Position numbers and translations under genes: made by a program. From NCBI GenBank assembly GCA_964466465.1, contig CAYXNJ010000002.1, positions 1 to 64,000 on the forward strand: 64,000 nt of DNA, in the 5' to 3' direction. The stretch is from Sulfurospirillum sp964466465. Lineage in GTDB: Bacteria; Campylobacterota; Campylobacteria; Campylobacterales; Sulfurospirillaceae. Each line of letters begins with the position of its first letter. Position 1 is the stretch's first letter. Of the stretch, positions 1 through 8,741 are shown one piece after another. A model generated the notes under the pieces. It had not been told where the DNA came from, made no database searches, and worked only from the letters and a program-made list of their open reading frames with translations.

Positions 1-71
1 ACGATAGCTGCAACAGATCTGTCTAAAACTCTATGGTCATACGCCTTGAGTTTAAGTCTAATTTTTTCCAT
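1..71 (-). CDS. rpsJ: 30S ribosomal protein S10, N-terminal part (cut by window start)
   Basis: Reverse-strand translation from the ATG at 71 gives MEKIRLKLKAYDHRVLDRSV, followed by AAI up to the edge; this is the classic S10 N-terminus. S10 is part of the small-subunit head and, as NusE, takes part in transcription antitermination. It normally heads the S10 ribosomal protein operon, so the rest of that operon should lie to the left of the window. An AGGGG Shine-Dalgarno sits just upstream of the ATG, and a strong promoter lies about 60 bases further up. Only about 23 codons are visible. Confidence 0.95.
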   Translation of the reverse strand, partial: MEKIRLKLKAYDHRVLDRSVAAI

Positions 72-94
72 TTAGGTACCCCTGTAAAGAACTT

Positions 95-111
95 GTCATC
101 GTGATGATGAC
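95..111 (-). promoter_or_regulatory. Leader hairpin in front of rpsJ
   Basis: GTCATC and GATGAC (minus-strand reading) flank a 5-base loop, between the promoter and the rpsJ ribosome-binding site. The short stem could act in leader control of the S10 operon. No known ribosomal-protein leader type was recognised, so function is inferred from position only. Confidence 0.4.
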
Positions 112-128
112 CTAATTAAAGGACTGTG

Positions 129-157
129 ATTTTACTATAATAGATAGTGAAAGTCAA
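129..157 (-). promoter_or_regulatory. Sigma-70-type promoter of the S10 operon
   Basis: On the minus strand, TTGACT (152-157) and TAAAAT (129-134) are separated by exactly 17 bases, near consensus for a vegetative promoter. Transcription would start at about 122 and give a leader of about 50 bases before the rpsJ ATG at 71. Confidence 0.75.
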
Positions 158-305
158 GAAATAAGGGCTTTTTTGCCATATATAAATATATTTTATTTCC
201 TTTTAATAAGGAAAGTAATAGGCTTTTGTTATTGATTTTTTTGAAAAATATGTGAAAATTTGATTGAAAAATCTTTGGCTTTTGAAACAAAAAGAGGGAA
301 AATAG

Positions 306-1379
306 ATGCAAACACTTCAAGCTTTTTATGAAATACCGTATAAAAACAGTCTCTTTTTTGATCGAAAAGTGATTATTGAATATAAAAAAACCATTTTATA
401 CGGACCACGAAAAAGCGGAAAAAGTCATCTTATTATTGATCATATTAGTCATTATGAGAAAGGAAGTTATCTCTATATTGATTTTTTAGATGATCACGTA
501 GTTCCTCATTTAGTGGCTGAAAATTTGCCTCTTTTTGTGCAAAAAAATCGTATTAAACTACTGGTAATTGAGCATTTCGATTTTTCATTTGAGCTTCCAA
601 ATGTCGATGAAATTCTTCTTACAACCTCTTCATCAACACATAAGCTTGAGGGTTATGAAACATTAACACTTTATCCATTGGATTTTGAAGAGTTTATCTC
701 GTTTGATAAAAAACATTCCAACATTGAGCACCTTTTTAATCTTTATACCAATCATGGAACGTTCCCGCAAATTGTACAAAGTGTCGAACTTGATTACCAA
801 AAACAAATGCAAAACCTGTTACATCTTATTTTAAGTGATGCAACGACTTTTCTCATTTATAAACGATTTTGTGAACTGCAAAGCACTAAAGTCTCTCTCT
901 TCCAAATCTACAATTATTTAAAGGCATTCACAAAAATATCGAAAGATAAACTGTATGCTATTACATCAGAACTCGTCAATCAAAAGCTTCTTTTTTTTGT
1001 TGAGAAATACAACCAACCAACTTCGGCAAAAAAAGTCTATCCCATTGATTTTGCGCTCAAAGACGCACTAACGTTTAAAAAAGATTTTTTAAAACGTTTT
1101 GAAAATATGGTATTTTTAGAACTTGTTAAACGTGGGAAAACCATTTATTATGAAGAGGGAATTGATTTTTTTATCCCCGATGAATCCCTAGCGGTTTTAT
1201 GTGTGGGATTTGCAACCACCGAAGCGATTGAGATGAAACTTCAAAAGCTTTTGCCTACATTTTGGGCATTGCACATCAAACGCATTGAGGTTGTTACACT
1301 TAGCAGTGAAAGTGCTAAAGACATTGAAGGCTTTAGCTTTTCCATTGCTCCTTTTTGGGAGTGGGCATTACAGCTCTAA
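306..1379 (+). CDS. P-loop ATP-binding protein of unknown role
   Basis: 357 aa cytoplasmic protein. A Walker A motif GPRKSGKS lies at residues 33-40 and a Walker-B-like LLVIEHFDF some 60 residues later, so it is a P-loop NTPase, probably of the AAA/STAND-like group in which an ATPase module precedes a helical region and a C-terminal nuclease-like or substrate domain. The C-terminal third was not recognised. The ATG is preceded by GAGGG at good distance. It is convergent with the phosphatase gene and the two reading frames overlap by 12 bases at their stops. Function cannot be given from sequence; only ATP binding is supported. Confidence 0.75.
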   Translation: MQTLQAFYEIPYKNSLFFDRKVIIEYKKTILYGPRKSGKSHLIIDHISHYEKGSYLYIDFLDDHVVPHLVAENLPLFVQKNRIKLLVIEHFDFSFELPNVDEILLTTSSSTHKLEGYETLTLYPLDFEEFISFDKKHSNIEHLFNLYTNHGTFPQIVQSVELDYQKQMQNLLHLILSDATTFLIYKRFCELQSTKVSLFQIYNYLKAFTKISKDKLYAITSELVNQKLLFFVEKYNQPTSAKKVYPIDFALKDALTFKKDFLKRFENMVFLELVKRGKTIYYEEGIDFFIPDESLAVLCVGFATTEAIEMKLQKLLPTFWALHIKRIEVVTLSSESAKDIEGFSFSIAPFWEWALQL

Positions 1380-2618
1380 AACAGGTGTGATGAACTTTTG
1401 AATGGTAATGGCATTGCCTTTTTTATTGAAATAGAAATGGTCTAACAGTTTACGAATAATCACAAAACCACGTCCATTAAATTTCTCAGCATTAATGACA
1501 ATATTTTTAAGCACCATTGTATCAAAGCCTTCTCCTTGATCACTAATGGTTGCCTCAAAGAGTTCTCGCTTTCCATTAGGAACAATTCCGTAAACAATTT
1601 TAATTTTTTTCTTATAGTTTAATTGTTCAAGACGGAGCATTTCATCATCAAATTGATTGTGTTCTATCAAATAATTTTTACGTGCCTTATCGACACCAAA
1701 ACTGCCATGTTCTAAGGCATTGAGTAGTAACTCAGACAATGTCAGCATAATCTGACTGGATGTTTTACTATCAACATGATGCGACCGAAGATAGTTTGCA
1801 ACACTGTGCAATGCTTCATCAATGGCTTCATAAGTACTAGGAATGCGCAATACTTTAAAATCTTTGGAAATTTCTAATTTTTGAATATAAATATACGTGA
1901 GATCATCATCACCTTGACCAATACGCATCGCTACTTTATCGCGAAAATCTTTCACACAAATCGAATCTGTAAAGTCCTCTTTTAAACATGAAGCGTAAAG
2001 TTTTCCTCCTCGCATAAGGCTTTCACTAAGCCCATCGCTGTAACACAGCATTTTTGCAATAGGAACGGATGGCAATGAATTAATGCGAACATTTTCCGTA
2101 AAAATACTCAAAGGTGGATTATTGCTGCGTATGGCTTGAAAATCGCCATTTTCACTGATAATGAAAAACGCTGGCATACCGCATGAAGCATATTTTATGA
2201 CTGATTCATGAATATTATACTCCACTAAGACAATACTCATAATCTCTTCATCAAAGAGGTTTTTCTGTAAAAATTTAAGCGTCTTGTGTATCCAGACATC
2301 AAAGACAAATTCCTCTTCCTCTTCCAACTCGTCAAAAAAATAATTGAGAAAACGTGTAATTGCCATAGCACTCATCGCAGCAGAGAGCCCCTTTCCCATG
2401 GCATCGGCAATAAAACCTACCAAACGACCATCGTTTGTTTTACGAAGTGAATAGGTATCGCCACTGAGTGTGCTGTGGGGTTTGTACGAAATATCGACAC
2501 GTAAAAGCTCTTTTTTGCCATTTTTCGTCAGATCAATTTGTTGGTAATACAGGTCATTTTTAATAACAAAGAGTTCTTTATTAAATGCTTTTTCAAGATC
2601 TTCTTTTTCGTGAAACAT
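1368..2618 (-). CDS. PP2C-type (SpoIIE/RsbU) phosphatase fused to an anti-sigma-type ATPase domain
   Basis: About 416 aa from the ATG at 2618, which has AAAGGAG upstream; in-frame codons further up lack a ribosome-binding site. The N-terminal half is a SpoIIE-type phosphatase with metal-binding acidic residues in SGDTY, DAMGKGLSAAM and SDGLSES. The C-terminal half is a GHKL ATPase with N-box ELLLNALEHG and glycine motifs SDQGEGF and GRGFVII, as in RsbW-type kinases. Phosphatase and kinase-like modules in one chain point to a partner-switching pathway acting on a STAS-domain antagonist. No transmembrane segment or receiver domain is seen. No sigma factor or STAS gene is adjacent; the nearest STAS-like protein is at 26.2 kb. 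Confidence 0.85.
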   Translation of the reverse strand: MFHEKEDLEKAFNKELFVIKNDLYYQQIDLTKNGKKELLRVDISYKPHSTLSGDTYSLRKTNDGRLVGFIADAMGKGLSAAMSAMAITRFLNYFFDELEEEEEFVFDVWIHKTLKFLQKNLFDEEIMSIVLVEYNIHESVIKYASCGMPAFFIISENGDFQAIRSNNPPLSIFTENVRINSLPSVPIAKMLCYSDGLSESLMRGGKLYASCLKEDFTDSICVKDFRDKVAMRIGQGDDDLTYIYIQKLEISKDFKVLRIPSTYEAIDEALHSVANYLRSHHVDSKTSSQIMLTLSELLLNALEHGSFGVDKARKNYLIEHNQFDDEMLRLEQLNYKKKIKIVYGIVPNGKRELFEATISDQGEGFDTMVLKNIVINAEKFNGRGFVIIRKLLDHFYFNKKGNAITIQKFITPVLEL

Positions 2619-2684
2619 AACGACTCCTTTGAGACATTTTAGCAAATCTACACTAAACTTCGTTGAGAGAATCAAGGAGTTTTG

Positions 2685-3233
2685 ATGTTATGTGGTATTG
2701 ATGAAGCAGGACGTGGCTGTTTAGCAGGTCCTTTAGTGGTGGCAGGCGCTATTTTAAAAGAGCCTATTTTAGGGCTTAATGACTCCAAACAGCTTAGTGA
2801 AAAACAACGCGAAACCTATTTTGAAATCCTACAAAACAAAGCAGAATTCAAGATCGTTTTTTGTGATCATATAATGGTAGATACCAAAGGGTTAAGTGCT
2901 TGTCTTAAATACGCCATAGAAACCATTAAAGCACATTTTGATGGGCATGACATCTTAATGGATGGTAATTGCAATTTTGGTGTGCATGGCATCACTACGA
3001 TGATTAAGGCTGATGCAAAAGTACCTGAAGTCAGTGCGGCAAGCATTTTAGCCAAAGTGAGTCGTGACCGCTATATGTGTGATATTGCCTCCACTTATCC
3101 GCACTACGAATTTGAAAAACATAAAGGGTATGGAAGTACCTTGCATGTTGAAAAAATCAAAACATTTGGTTACTGTGAAATTCACCGAAAAACATTTAAA
3201 CTCAAATCACTCTCGCAACCAAGCCTTTTTTAG
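2685..3233 (+). CDS. rnhB: Ribonuclease HII
   Basis: 182 aa, slightly short for the family. Removes RNA from RNA-DNA hybrids, including single ribonucleotides misincorporated in DNA. Catalytic acids are visible in GIDEAGRG (D6, E7) and in LMDGN, and the C-terminal signature SAASILAKVSRDRYM is intact. The ATG at 2685 is chosen over the TTG one codon upstream because AAGGAG ends 5 bases before it. The gene diverges from the phosphatase gene. Confidence 0.95.
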   Translation: MLCGIDEAGRGCLAGPLVVAGAILKEPILGLNDSKQLSEKQRETYFEILQNKAEFKIVFCDHIMVDTKGLSACLKYAIETIKAHFDGHDILMDGNCNFGVHGITTMIKADAKVPEVSAASILAKVSRDRYMCDIASTYPHYEFEKHKGYGSTLHVEKIKTFGYCEIHRKTFKLKSLSQPSLF

Positions 3234-3302
3234 ATCACCTCTCTTAAGTTGATAGCGACAATCAAAATAAAGCTAAGTCAAAGCTTTGTTTTCCTATTAT
3301 TT

Positions 3303-3317
3303 CAATAATAATTATCA
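3303..3317. promoter_or_regulatory. Fur-box-like site upstream of feoA
   Basis: The 15-mer matches the TGATAATNATTATCA core at 13 of the 15 positions (counting N as a match), about 56 bases before feoA. It fits Fur repression of Fe(II) uptake under iron sufficiency. Binding is inferred from the match only. Confidence 0.65.
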
Positions 3318-3372
3318 AAACCTTGCTTTGCGTGTTTAGGTATGCTGGTTTTGATGAAATAAAGGAGAGAAA

Positions 3373-3600
3373 ATGGTAGATTTATCGCAAATCAACAAAA
3401 ACCAAAAAGTGCTGATTAAGCAGATTCATGCACAGCAAAGCCTCAAAAAACGTCTCTTTTCACTGGGTCTTGGTGTGGGTAAAGAGGTCGAAGTTGTCGA
3501 AACAAGTCTTCAAAAAAATACCATAAAAGTCACCCTTGGCTTTAGTGCCGTGGCATTACGTTTTGATGAAGCAAAAACAATCGAAGTAGAGGTAGCATAG
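3373..3600 (+). CDS. feoA: Ferrous iron transport protein A (first copy)
   Basis: 75 aa SH3-like small cytoplasmic protein of the FeoA family, with the typical order of a basic N-terminal strand, the segment KKRLFSLGLGVGKEVEVVE and a C-terminal strand LRFDEAKTIEVEV. FeoA is needed for FeoB-dependent Fe(II) uptake. Its TAG overlaps the GTG start of feoB by one base, so the two are translationally coupled. GGAG lies 6 bases before the ATG. A second feoA is at 55.7 kb. Confidence 0.9.
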   Translation: MVDLSQINKNQKVLIKQIHAQQSLKKRLFSLGLGVGKEVEVVETSLQKNTIKVTLGFSAVALRFDEAKTIEVEVA

Positions 3601-5828
3601 TGAAGAAAATTGTTATTGCACTTGTAGGACAACCCAATGTTGGTAAAAGTCATCTTGCTAATGCTATGAGTGGCTCAAACCTTAAAATCGGTAACTTTGC
3701 GGGCGTTACGGTTGAAAAAGCGACTGCACGCCTTAGCACTGAAGATTTTGCAATTGAATTTATCGATCTACCAGGTCTCTACTCTTTAGAAGACTTTTCA
3801 GCCGATGAGAAAGTTACGAAAGACTTTTTGCTCACAGGTGAGTACGACCTTATCCTCAATGTCATTGATTCTACGAATTTAGAACGTAATTTGATGCTCA
3901 CAACAGAGCTTATGGAACTTCAAAAGAAAATGGTCATCGCCCTCAACATGGACGATGAAGCTACTAAAGAAGGGATTAACATCAACTCCGATGCCATGAG
4001 TAAAATCCTCTCTATTCCTTGTGTTCGCGTCTCGTCTAAGACAAAAACCAATATTGATTTTTTGGTTGAACAGATTCTCTCTGTGGTTAAAAACCCTTTA
4101 GTTGCGCCCAAACTTATTTACAGCGATGAAGTGGAAGAGCAACTTCAAACTATTGTACGCTTTTTAGATGACAAACATTTTCGTTCACCCAATTCCCTCT
4201 CAAATCGTCAAATTGCCGTAGGTCTTTTGTGGCAGAAAAAAGAGATTTACGCGCTGATGCACGAGCAACCACTCTACATCGAGTTACAGCCTCTGCTCAA
4301 TAGTGCCCTAGGTCATGTTTATATGTACTGCCAATGCGATGACATTGAAGAGGTGATCAATCGTCAGCATACCGCTTTTGCAGCAGGGCTGAGTGCGGAA
4401 GTACTTAGTGTTTCAAAGGCAAAAAATAGAAATCTCACCCAAAAGATCGATACAATTTTGATTCATAAGCTCTTTGGGCTTCCTATCTTCATCTTCCTCA
4501 TGTGGGGACTCTTCCAGTTGACATTTACACTAGGTGAAATTCCTATGGGCTGGATCGAAGATAGCTTCGGTTGGTTAGGAGAGACCATTGGCGAGTCCAT
4601 TAGCAACGAAGCACTTAAATCACTCATCGTCGATGGAATCATCGCAGGTGTGGGCAGTGTTGTGATGTTTTTACCAAACATTATGATTCTTTTCTTAGGT
4701 ATAGCCCTTCTTGAAACCACAGGTTATATGTCAAGAGCGGCGTTTTTACTTGATGGCTTCTTCCATAAATTTGGATTACACGGTAAAAGCTTCGTGCCTT
4801 TGGTTACAGGATTTGGATGTTCCGTTCCTGCGTACATGGCAGCACGTACCCTTAAGAATAAAAAAGATCGTCTGCTGACCATGTTTATCATCGGTTTTAT
4901 GAGTTGTGGCGCTAGGCTTCCTGTGTATGTACTGTTTGCAGGTGCTTTCTTTGAAGAAGAGATGGCAGGAAATGCCCTTTTTGCTATTTACATCATTGGC
5001 GCACTTTTAGGGCTTATTGCGGCTAAAATTTTACGTGTCACTGCCTTTAAAGGCGAAGATGAGCCGTTTGTTATGGAGATGCCAAAGTATCGCCTTCCAA
5101 GCCTTAAACTCCTGTGGTTTGTGGTTTACTCAAAATCAGCAATGTATATCAAAAAAGCGGGAACGTTTATTCTTTTAGCTTCGATGCTCATCTGGTTTAT
5201 TAGTACATACCCTCACAATAGTCTTATTGAAGAAGAGTACACCACAAAAATTGAGGCACTTCAAGCACAACTTGAAGAAGCAGCTCCTACTGAAAAAACA
5301 GAGGTAAACGAAGAAGTAAAAGCTACAGAAGAGAGCAAATCTGAAGCAGTGGTCGCTAATGATGCTGAGGCAAAAGAGTCAGCATCTATCGAAGATGCCA
5401 TTGCAGCACTTGAAAACGAGAAAAATGAAAAAATTATGGAACACACCTATCTAGGCATGATGGGTAAAACCATTGAACCTGTCTTTGCGCCACTTGGCTT
5501 TGACTGGAAAATGGGTGTAGCAACACTGAGTGGTTTGGCTGCAAAAGAGGTCATCGTCTCTACCCTTGGAGTTCTGTACTCATTAGGTGATGAAGTCACA
5601 GAAGAAGACACCTCTCTTCGTGAGATCATTGCTTCTAATATGAGCTTTGCCTCTGCAATGGCGTTTATCGTCTTTGTTATGGTTTATCTGCCATGCCTAG
5701 CCGCAACCGCTGTTTTTGCAAAAGAAGCTGAGAGTGCTCGTTATACCGTTTATCTTGTCATCTTTACGTTTGCAACCGCATGGATACTAGCATTCATCAC
5801 ATACAACATCGTTAACCTACTGGCGTAA
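3600..5828 (+). CDS. feoB: Ferrous iron transporter B (first copy)
   Basis: 742 aa inner-membrane Fe(II) transporter with an N-terminal G domain: G1 GQPNVGKS at residues 10-17, G3 DLPGLYS and G4 NMDD. Two Gate-type membrane blocks follow, including the conserved GFGCSVPAY. Oddity: between the Gate-containing region and the C-terminal membrane helices lies an Ala/Glu/Lys-rich segment of about 65 residues (around residues 545-610). It is low-complexity, probably coiled or disordered, and absent from the second FeoB of this window. Start is GTG overlapping the feoA stop. Confidence 0.95.
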   Translation: MKKIVIALVGQPNVGKSHLANAMSGSNLKIGNFAGVTVEKATARLSTEDFAIEFIDLPGLYSLEDFSADEKVTKDFLLTGEYDLILNVIDSTNLERNLMLTTELMELQKKMVIALNMDDEATKEGININSDAMSKILSIPCVRVSSKTKTNIDFLVEQILSVVKNPLVAPKLIYSDEVEEQLQTIVRFLDDKHFRSPNSLSNRQIAVGLLWQKKEIYALMHEQPLYIELQPLLNSALGHVYMYCQCDDIEEVINRQHTAFAAGLSAEVLSVSKAKNRNLTQKIDTILIHKLFGLPIFIFLMWGLFQLTFTLGEIPMGWIEDSFGWLGETIGESISNEALKSLIVDGIIAGVGSVVMFLPNIMILFLGIALLETTGYMSRAAFLLDGFFHKFGLHGKSFVPLVTGFGCSVPAYMAARTLKNKKDRLLTMFIIGFMSCGARLPVYVLFAGAFFEEEMAGNALFAIYIIGALLGLIAAKILRVTAFKGEDEPFVMEMPKYRLPSLKLLWFVVYSKSAMYIKKAGTFILLASMLIWFISTYPHNSLIEEEYTTKIEALQAQLEEAAPTEKTEVNEEVKATEESKSEAVVANDAEAKESASIEDAIAALENEKNEKIMEHTYLGMMGKTIEPVFAPLGFDWKMGVATLSGLAAKEVIVSTLGVLYSLGDEVTEEDTSLREIIASNMSFASAMAFIVFVMVYLPCLAATAVFAKEAESARYTVYLVIFTFATAWILAFITYNIVNLLA

Positions 5829-5832
5829 TGCA

Positions 5833-5858
5833 AAGAGGTGGTTTATAGTCCGCCTCTT
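5833..5858. terminator. Hairpin between convergent feoB and TonB-receptor genes
   Basis: AAGAGGTGG and CCGCCTCTT form a 9-bp stem with one G-T pair around an 8-base loop, between two convergent stop codons. There is no long T-tract on the plus side, so termination strength is uncertain; it may act on both strands. Confidence 0.55.
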
Positions 5859-5859
5859 C

Positions 5860-8226
5860 TTAAAACCGCCACTGCGCTCTTGCATAGTAGTATGCTCCGT
5901 TATATCCAAATGGAGCATACTGCGAGTACTTCACAATCCAATCTTGCGAATTTGGCCACGTATCAGGCATTTCATTGAAAATATTTTCTGCTCCAATCGC
6001 AATACTAAAATCTTTATTTATATGAAAGACCAACTCTGTATCAACCGTCCATTTGGCATGAAATTTAATCGGTGTATAATAATAAGTACTTTTAAAACTT
6101 CCAAAACGATTGATGTTGACAATCCAGTCAAACGCTTTGGTTTCATACTTATTCCAAAGCTTGATCGAATCAATCGGCTGCCCTTCTTCAAGCGTGATTT
6201 TTACAAAAGGATCGACGATAAGGTCTATCATCGAAACACCCAAAACAGAAGGTGCCTCGTTGAGTTTTGTGATATGGGTTTCAGACCTATTGTAGGCTAA
6301 AACGTGCTTCATTTTAGCACCTGAATCAAGGTCGTATTTATAGTCCATACGCACATCAAAACCGCGTGTACGTGTGGAAAAAGCATTGGCAAAATAGACA
6401 GCGCCATCAACATTATTGGCACTTAAAATACTTTGCGCGTATGCACTCAAACTAGAGAGCGTATAACCGCTGATATAGCCTGTTGCCATAATGCGGTCTT
6501 GAATATCGGTAATAAAATAATCCGCACTGATCGAAAAATTAGAAACAGGCTGATACACAAAACCTATCGTATAATGCTGTGAGGTTTCAGGTTTTAAGTC
6601 CGTAGCCCCAAGTGCACGTGCGACAGGATCATCCACCGCATAATTTCCAAAGGTGACGATATTGCCGCCATCTTCAATCATTTGCGTATAAGTAAAATGC
6701 GATTGTGCTAAAGAAGGAGCACGAAAGCCTGTACTTGCACTGGTGCGCACAAGCCAATCTTCGCTGGGTTTAGCTCGAAGCGCGATTTTTCCATCGAGCG
6801 TTGAGCCAAAATCATTGTAGTACTCGCTGCGCAAGGCAACATCACTGGAGAGCCAATCGGTGAAGGCATACGTGTTATCAAGATATGCCGCAACATTGTA
6901 ACGTGAAGCATCCACCTCATTTTCAGGTCGAAAACCAGGAAAGCCTTGCGCACCCGAAGCGGAAGAGAAGCTTCCTAGCGCATACGACGCTGCATCGCCA
7001 CTGTAAATTTGATAATTCTCTTTGCGCAGTTCCAAACCTCCAGCAACCTGCCATTTATCAATGGTTTTGGAGAGATCAACATTGATGATTTGCTCTATAT
7101 AGCGTGTACCACCACTGTCAAACGAATGAGGAGAAGCAACGCCTAAAGAACGGTTGAGCGTATTGTCCACATAAAAATGGTAGTCGTTGTATCCGATGGT
7201 ATAACTGGTGTCCCATTTTAAACCACTTTCTAGTACACCTTTGAGTCCACCTGTCCACGTCGCATCCATAATTTCTGGATGGATGGAAGGCAGATAGCCA
7301 TTTGGATACACCGAAGGAATGTTTCTAAAGTCAGCAGGATTGCGGAAATAAGCCCCCGACCTACTATGTCTATCATCAAAATTGCCGTGCATATACCATA
7401 TCAAATCCCCTTTAGGCGCTTCGAGATTGAGCGCTAAAAGCAGGTCTTGTGTATCGGCATCGCCAAAATGGGTGTCAATGAGATTGTTGTTATAAATATC
7501 TGCCGCTGCGCGATTGGTGGCACCCCTGTCTTTGGCTTCAAGTGTAAGATTGGCAAAACCATCCTCAGGCAAAGGAAGCGAATAAAAAAGATCACTTTGG
7601 CGCATAATGCCATCGCCCTCATGCGTTGCACCATAACTAAGGGTTGCAACATTTTCGCTACCATAGCCTTTAAGTACGATGTTGATAATCCCTGCAATCG
7701 CATCAGAGCCATACTGTGCTGCCGCACCATCTCGTAACACTTCAACTCGCTCAATAGAGCGGATGGGGATGGTGTTTAGATCGACACTTAAACTGCCTCG
7801 TCCAATGGTTCCATTGACATGCAACAGTGAACTTTGATGCAAGCGCTTGCCGTTAATCAACACTAACACTTGATCGGGATTCAGACCACGTAAGGTAAAT
7901 GGCGGAGAATGGTCTGTTCCATCGGCAATGGATGGTCTAGGGTAGTTAAAGCCAGGGATGAGTTTTGAGAGTACTTTACCTAATTCGGTGTAACCACTGC
8001 TTTGAAGCTGCTCTTGGGTGATGACATCAATCGGCACAAGCGCATCCAGTGCATCTCTTGCACCACTGCGAGAGCCGACATTCGCCTTTGCTTGTGTTTG
8101 AACATTTAAAAGATCTTCTAACGATTTATTATAATACGCATTGCGCTCGCTCACCGTTTGTTCTTCTTGTGCATACACGCCAAAACAAAGCAAAGATGCC
8201 GCGATACTCAAAGGCAAGAGTTTCAT
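5860..8226 (-). CDS. TonB-dependent outer-membrane receptor
   Basis: 788 aa with signal peptide MKLLPLSIAASLLCFGVYA, a plug domain (RDALDALVPIDVITQEQL through VEVLRDGAAAQYGSDAIAG) and a 22-strand-type barrel ending in an aromatic residue (RAQWRF). Substrate unknown. No Fur-like box is seen in front of its operon, and it is encoded with a YfiR-like periplasmic protein (ATGA overlap) and a diguanylate cyclase, so a signalling or non-iron substrate role is more likely than siderophore uptake. Similar receptor/DUF4154/GGDEF triplets occur in other Proteobacteria and Campylobacterota; that is recalled family knowledge, not shown here. Confidence 0.85.
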   Translation of the reverse strand: MKLLPLSIAASLLCFGVYAQEEQTVSERNAYYNKSLEDLLNVQTQAKANVGSRSGARDALDALVPIDVITQEQLQSSGYTELGKVLSKLIPGFNYPRPSIADGTDHSPPFTLRGLNPDQVLVLINGKRLHQSSLLHVNGTIGRGSLSVDLNTIPIRSIERVEVLRDGAAAQYGSDAIAGIINIVLKGYGSENVATLSYGATHEGDGIMRQSDLFYSLPLPEDGFANLTLEAKDRGATNRAAADIYNNNLIDTHFGDADTQDLLLALNLEAPKGDLIWYMHGNFDDRHSRSGAYFRNPADFRNIPSVYPNGYLPSIHPEIMDATWTGGLKGVLESGLKWDTSYTIGYNDYHFYVDNTLNRSLGVASPHSFDSGGTRYIEQIINVDLSKTIDKWQVAGGLELRKENYQIYSGDAASYALGSFSSASGAQGFPGFRPENEVDASRYNVAAYLDNTYAFTDWLSSDVALRSEYYNDFGSTLDGKIALRAKPSEDWLVRTSASTGFRAPSLAQSHFTYTQMIEDGGNIVTFGNYAVDDPVARALGATDLKPETSQHYTIGFVYQPVSNFSISADYFITDIQDRIMATGYISGYTLSSLSAYAQSILSANNVDGAVYFANAFSTRTRGFDVRMDYKYDLDSGAKMKHVLAYNRSETHITKLNEAPSVLGVSMIDLIVDPFVKITLEEGQPIDSIKLWNKYETKAFDWIVNINRFGSFKSTYYYTPIKFHAKWTVDTELVFHINKDFSIAIGAENIFNEMPDTWPNSQDWIVKYSQYAPFGYNGAYYYARAQWRF

Positions 8227-8741
8227 GGCTTACCTCCTTGTAAAACAGTAGCAACAGAAAGCAGAGGTGAAGCGATTTTGATGTGTGAACGCATTGCAGC
8301 ATCATAATTGATCTTGATGCGAATTTTTTGATCGACAAAGTTAAGCTGAATGATGCCGCCACTTTCGGCAAAACCTCTGGCTTCACTGATACTTAAAATG
8401 GAATGTTCTTGGGCATACCGAATGGCTTCAAGGCGCTCTTTTTGTGTTGTCAGTGTTATAAATAGAAGATCGCTGACTCCAATGTCTTCTACCTTAGTCA
8501 CTAATCGTACGAGAACAGGCTTTCCTTTCACACGTTTGTCCACATAGAGTTTATCTAAAATGGTTCCAAAAGGATTTTCATCGATGAGGGTGATAATAAA
8601 ATATTCTTGTGATTTGGCTTCCCATTCAATATAACTAGCAAAACGCCCTAAAAAAGCGGCTTCCAGTTTACGTTCTTCATCACTACCCCACCCTAAAACA
8701 GAAACAAAACATAAGAGTAATACACCACATATTAAGCGCAT
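8223..8741 (-). CDS. YfiR-like (DUF4154) periplasmic protein
   Basis: 172 aa from the ATG at 8741, chosen because it starts a clean signal peptide (MRLICGVLLLCFVSVLGWGS) and has AAAGGGAG in front; the 8-codon upstream extension is rejected. Hallmarks of DUF4154 are the N-terminal KLEAAFLGRFASYIEW and the C-terminal NFVDQKIRIKINYDAAMRSH. In Pseudomonas, YfiR is the periplasmic repressor of the diguanylate cyclase YfiN (TpbB). Here it overlaps the stop of a CHASE8-like diguanylate cyclase by 10 bases, so the same inhibitor-enzyme pairing is inferred. No YfiB-like lipoprotein is present; the TonB receptor takes that place. Confidence 0.85.
   Translation of the reverse strand: MRLICGVLLLCFVSVLGWGSDEERKLEAAFLGRFASYIEWEAKSQEYFIITLIDENPFGTILDKLYVDKRVKGKPVLVRLVTKVEDIGVSDLLFITLTTQKERLEAIRYAQEHSILSISEARGFAESGGIIQLNFVDQKIRIKINYDAAMRSHIKIASPLLSVATVLQGGKP

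Noticed and set aside
135..320. Short minus-strand frame upstream of rpsJ.
   Set aside because: It contains the rpsJ promoter, is low-complexity and has no Shine-Dalgarno.
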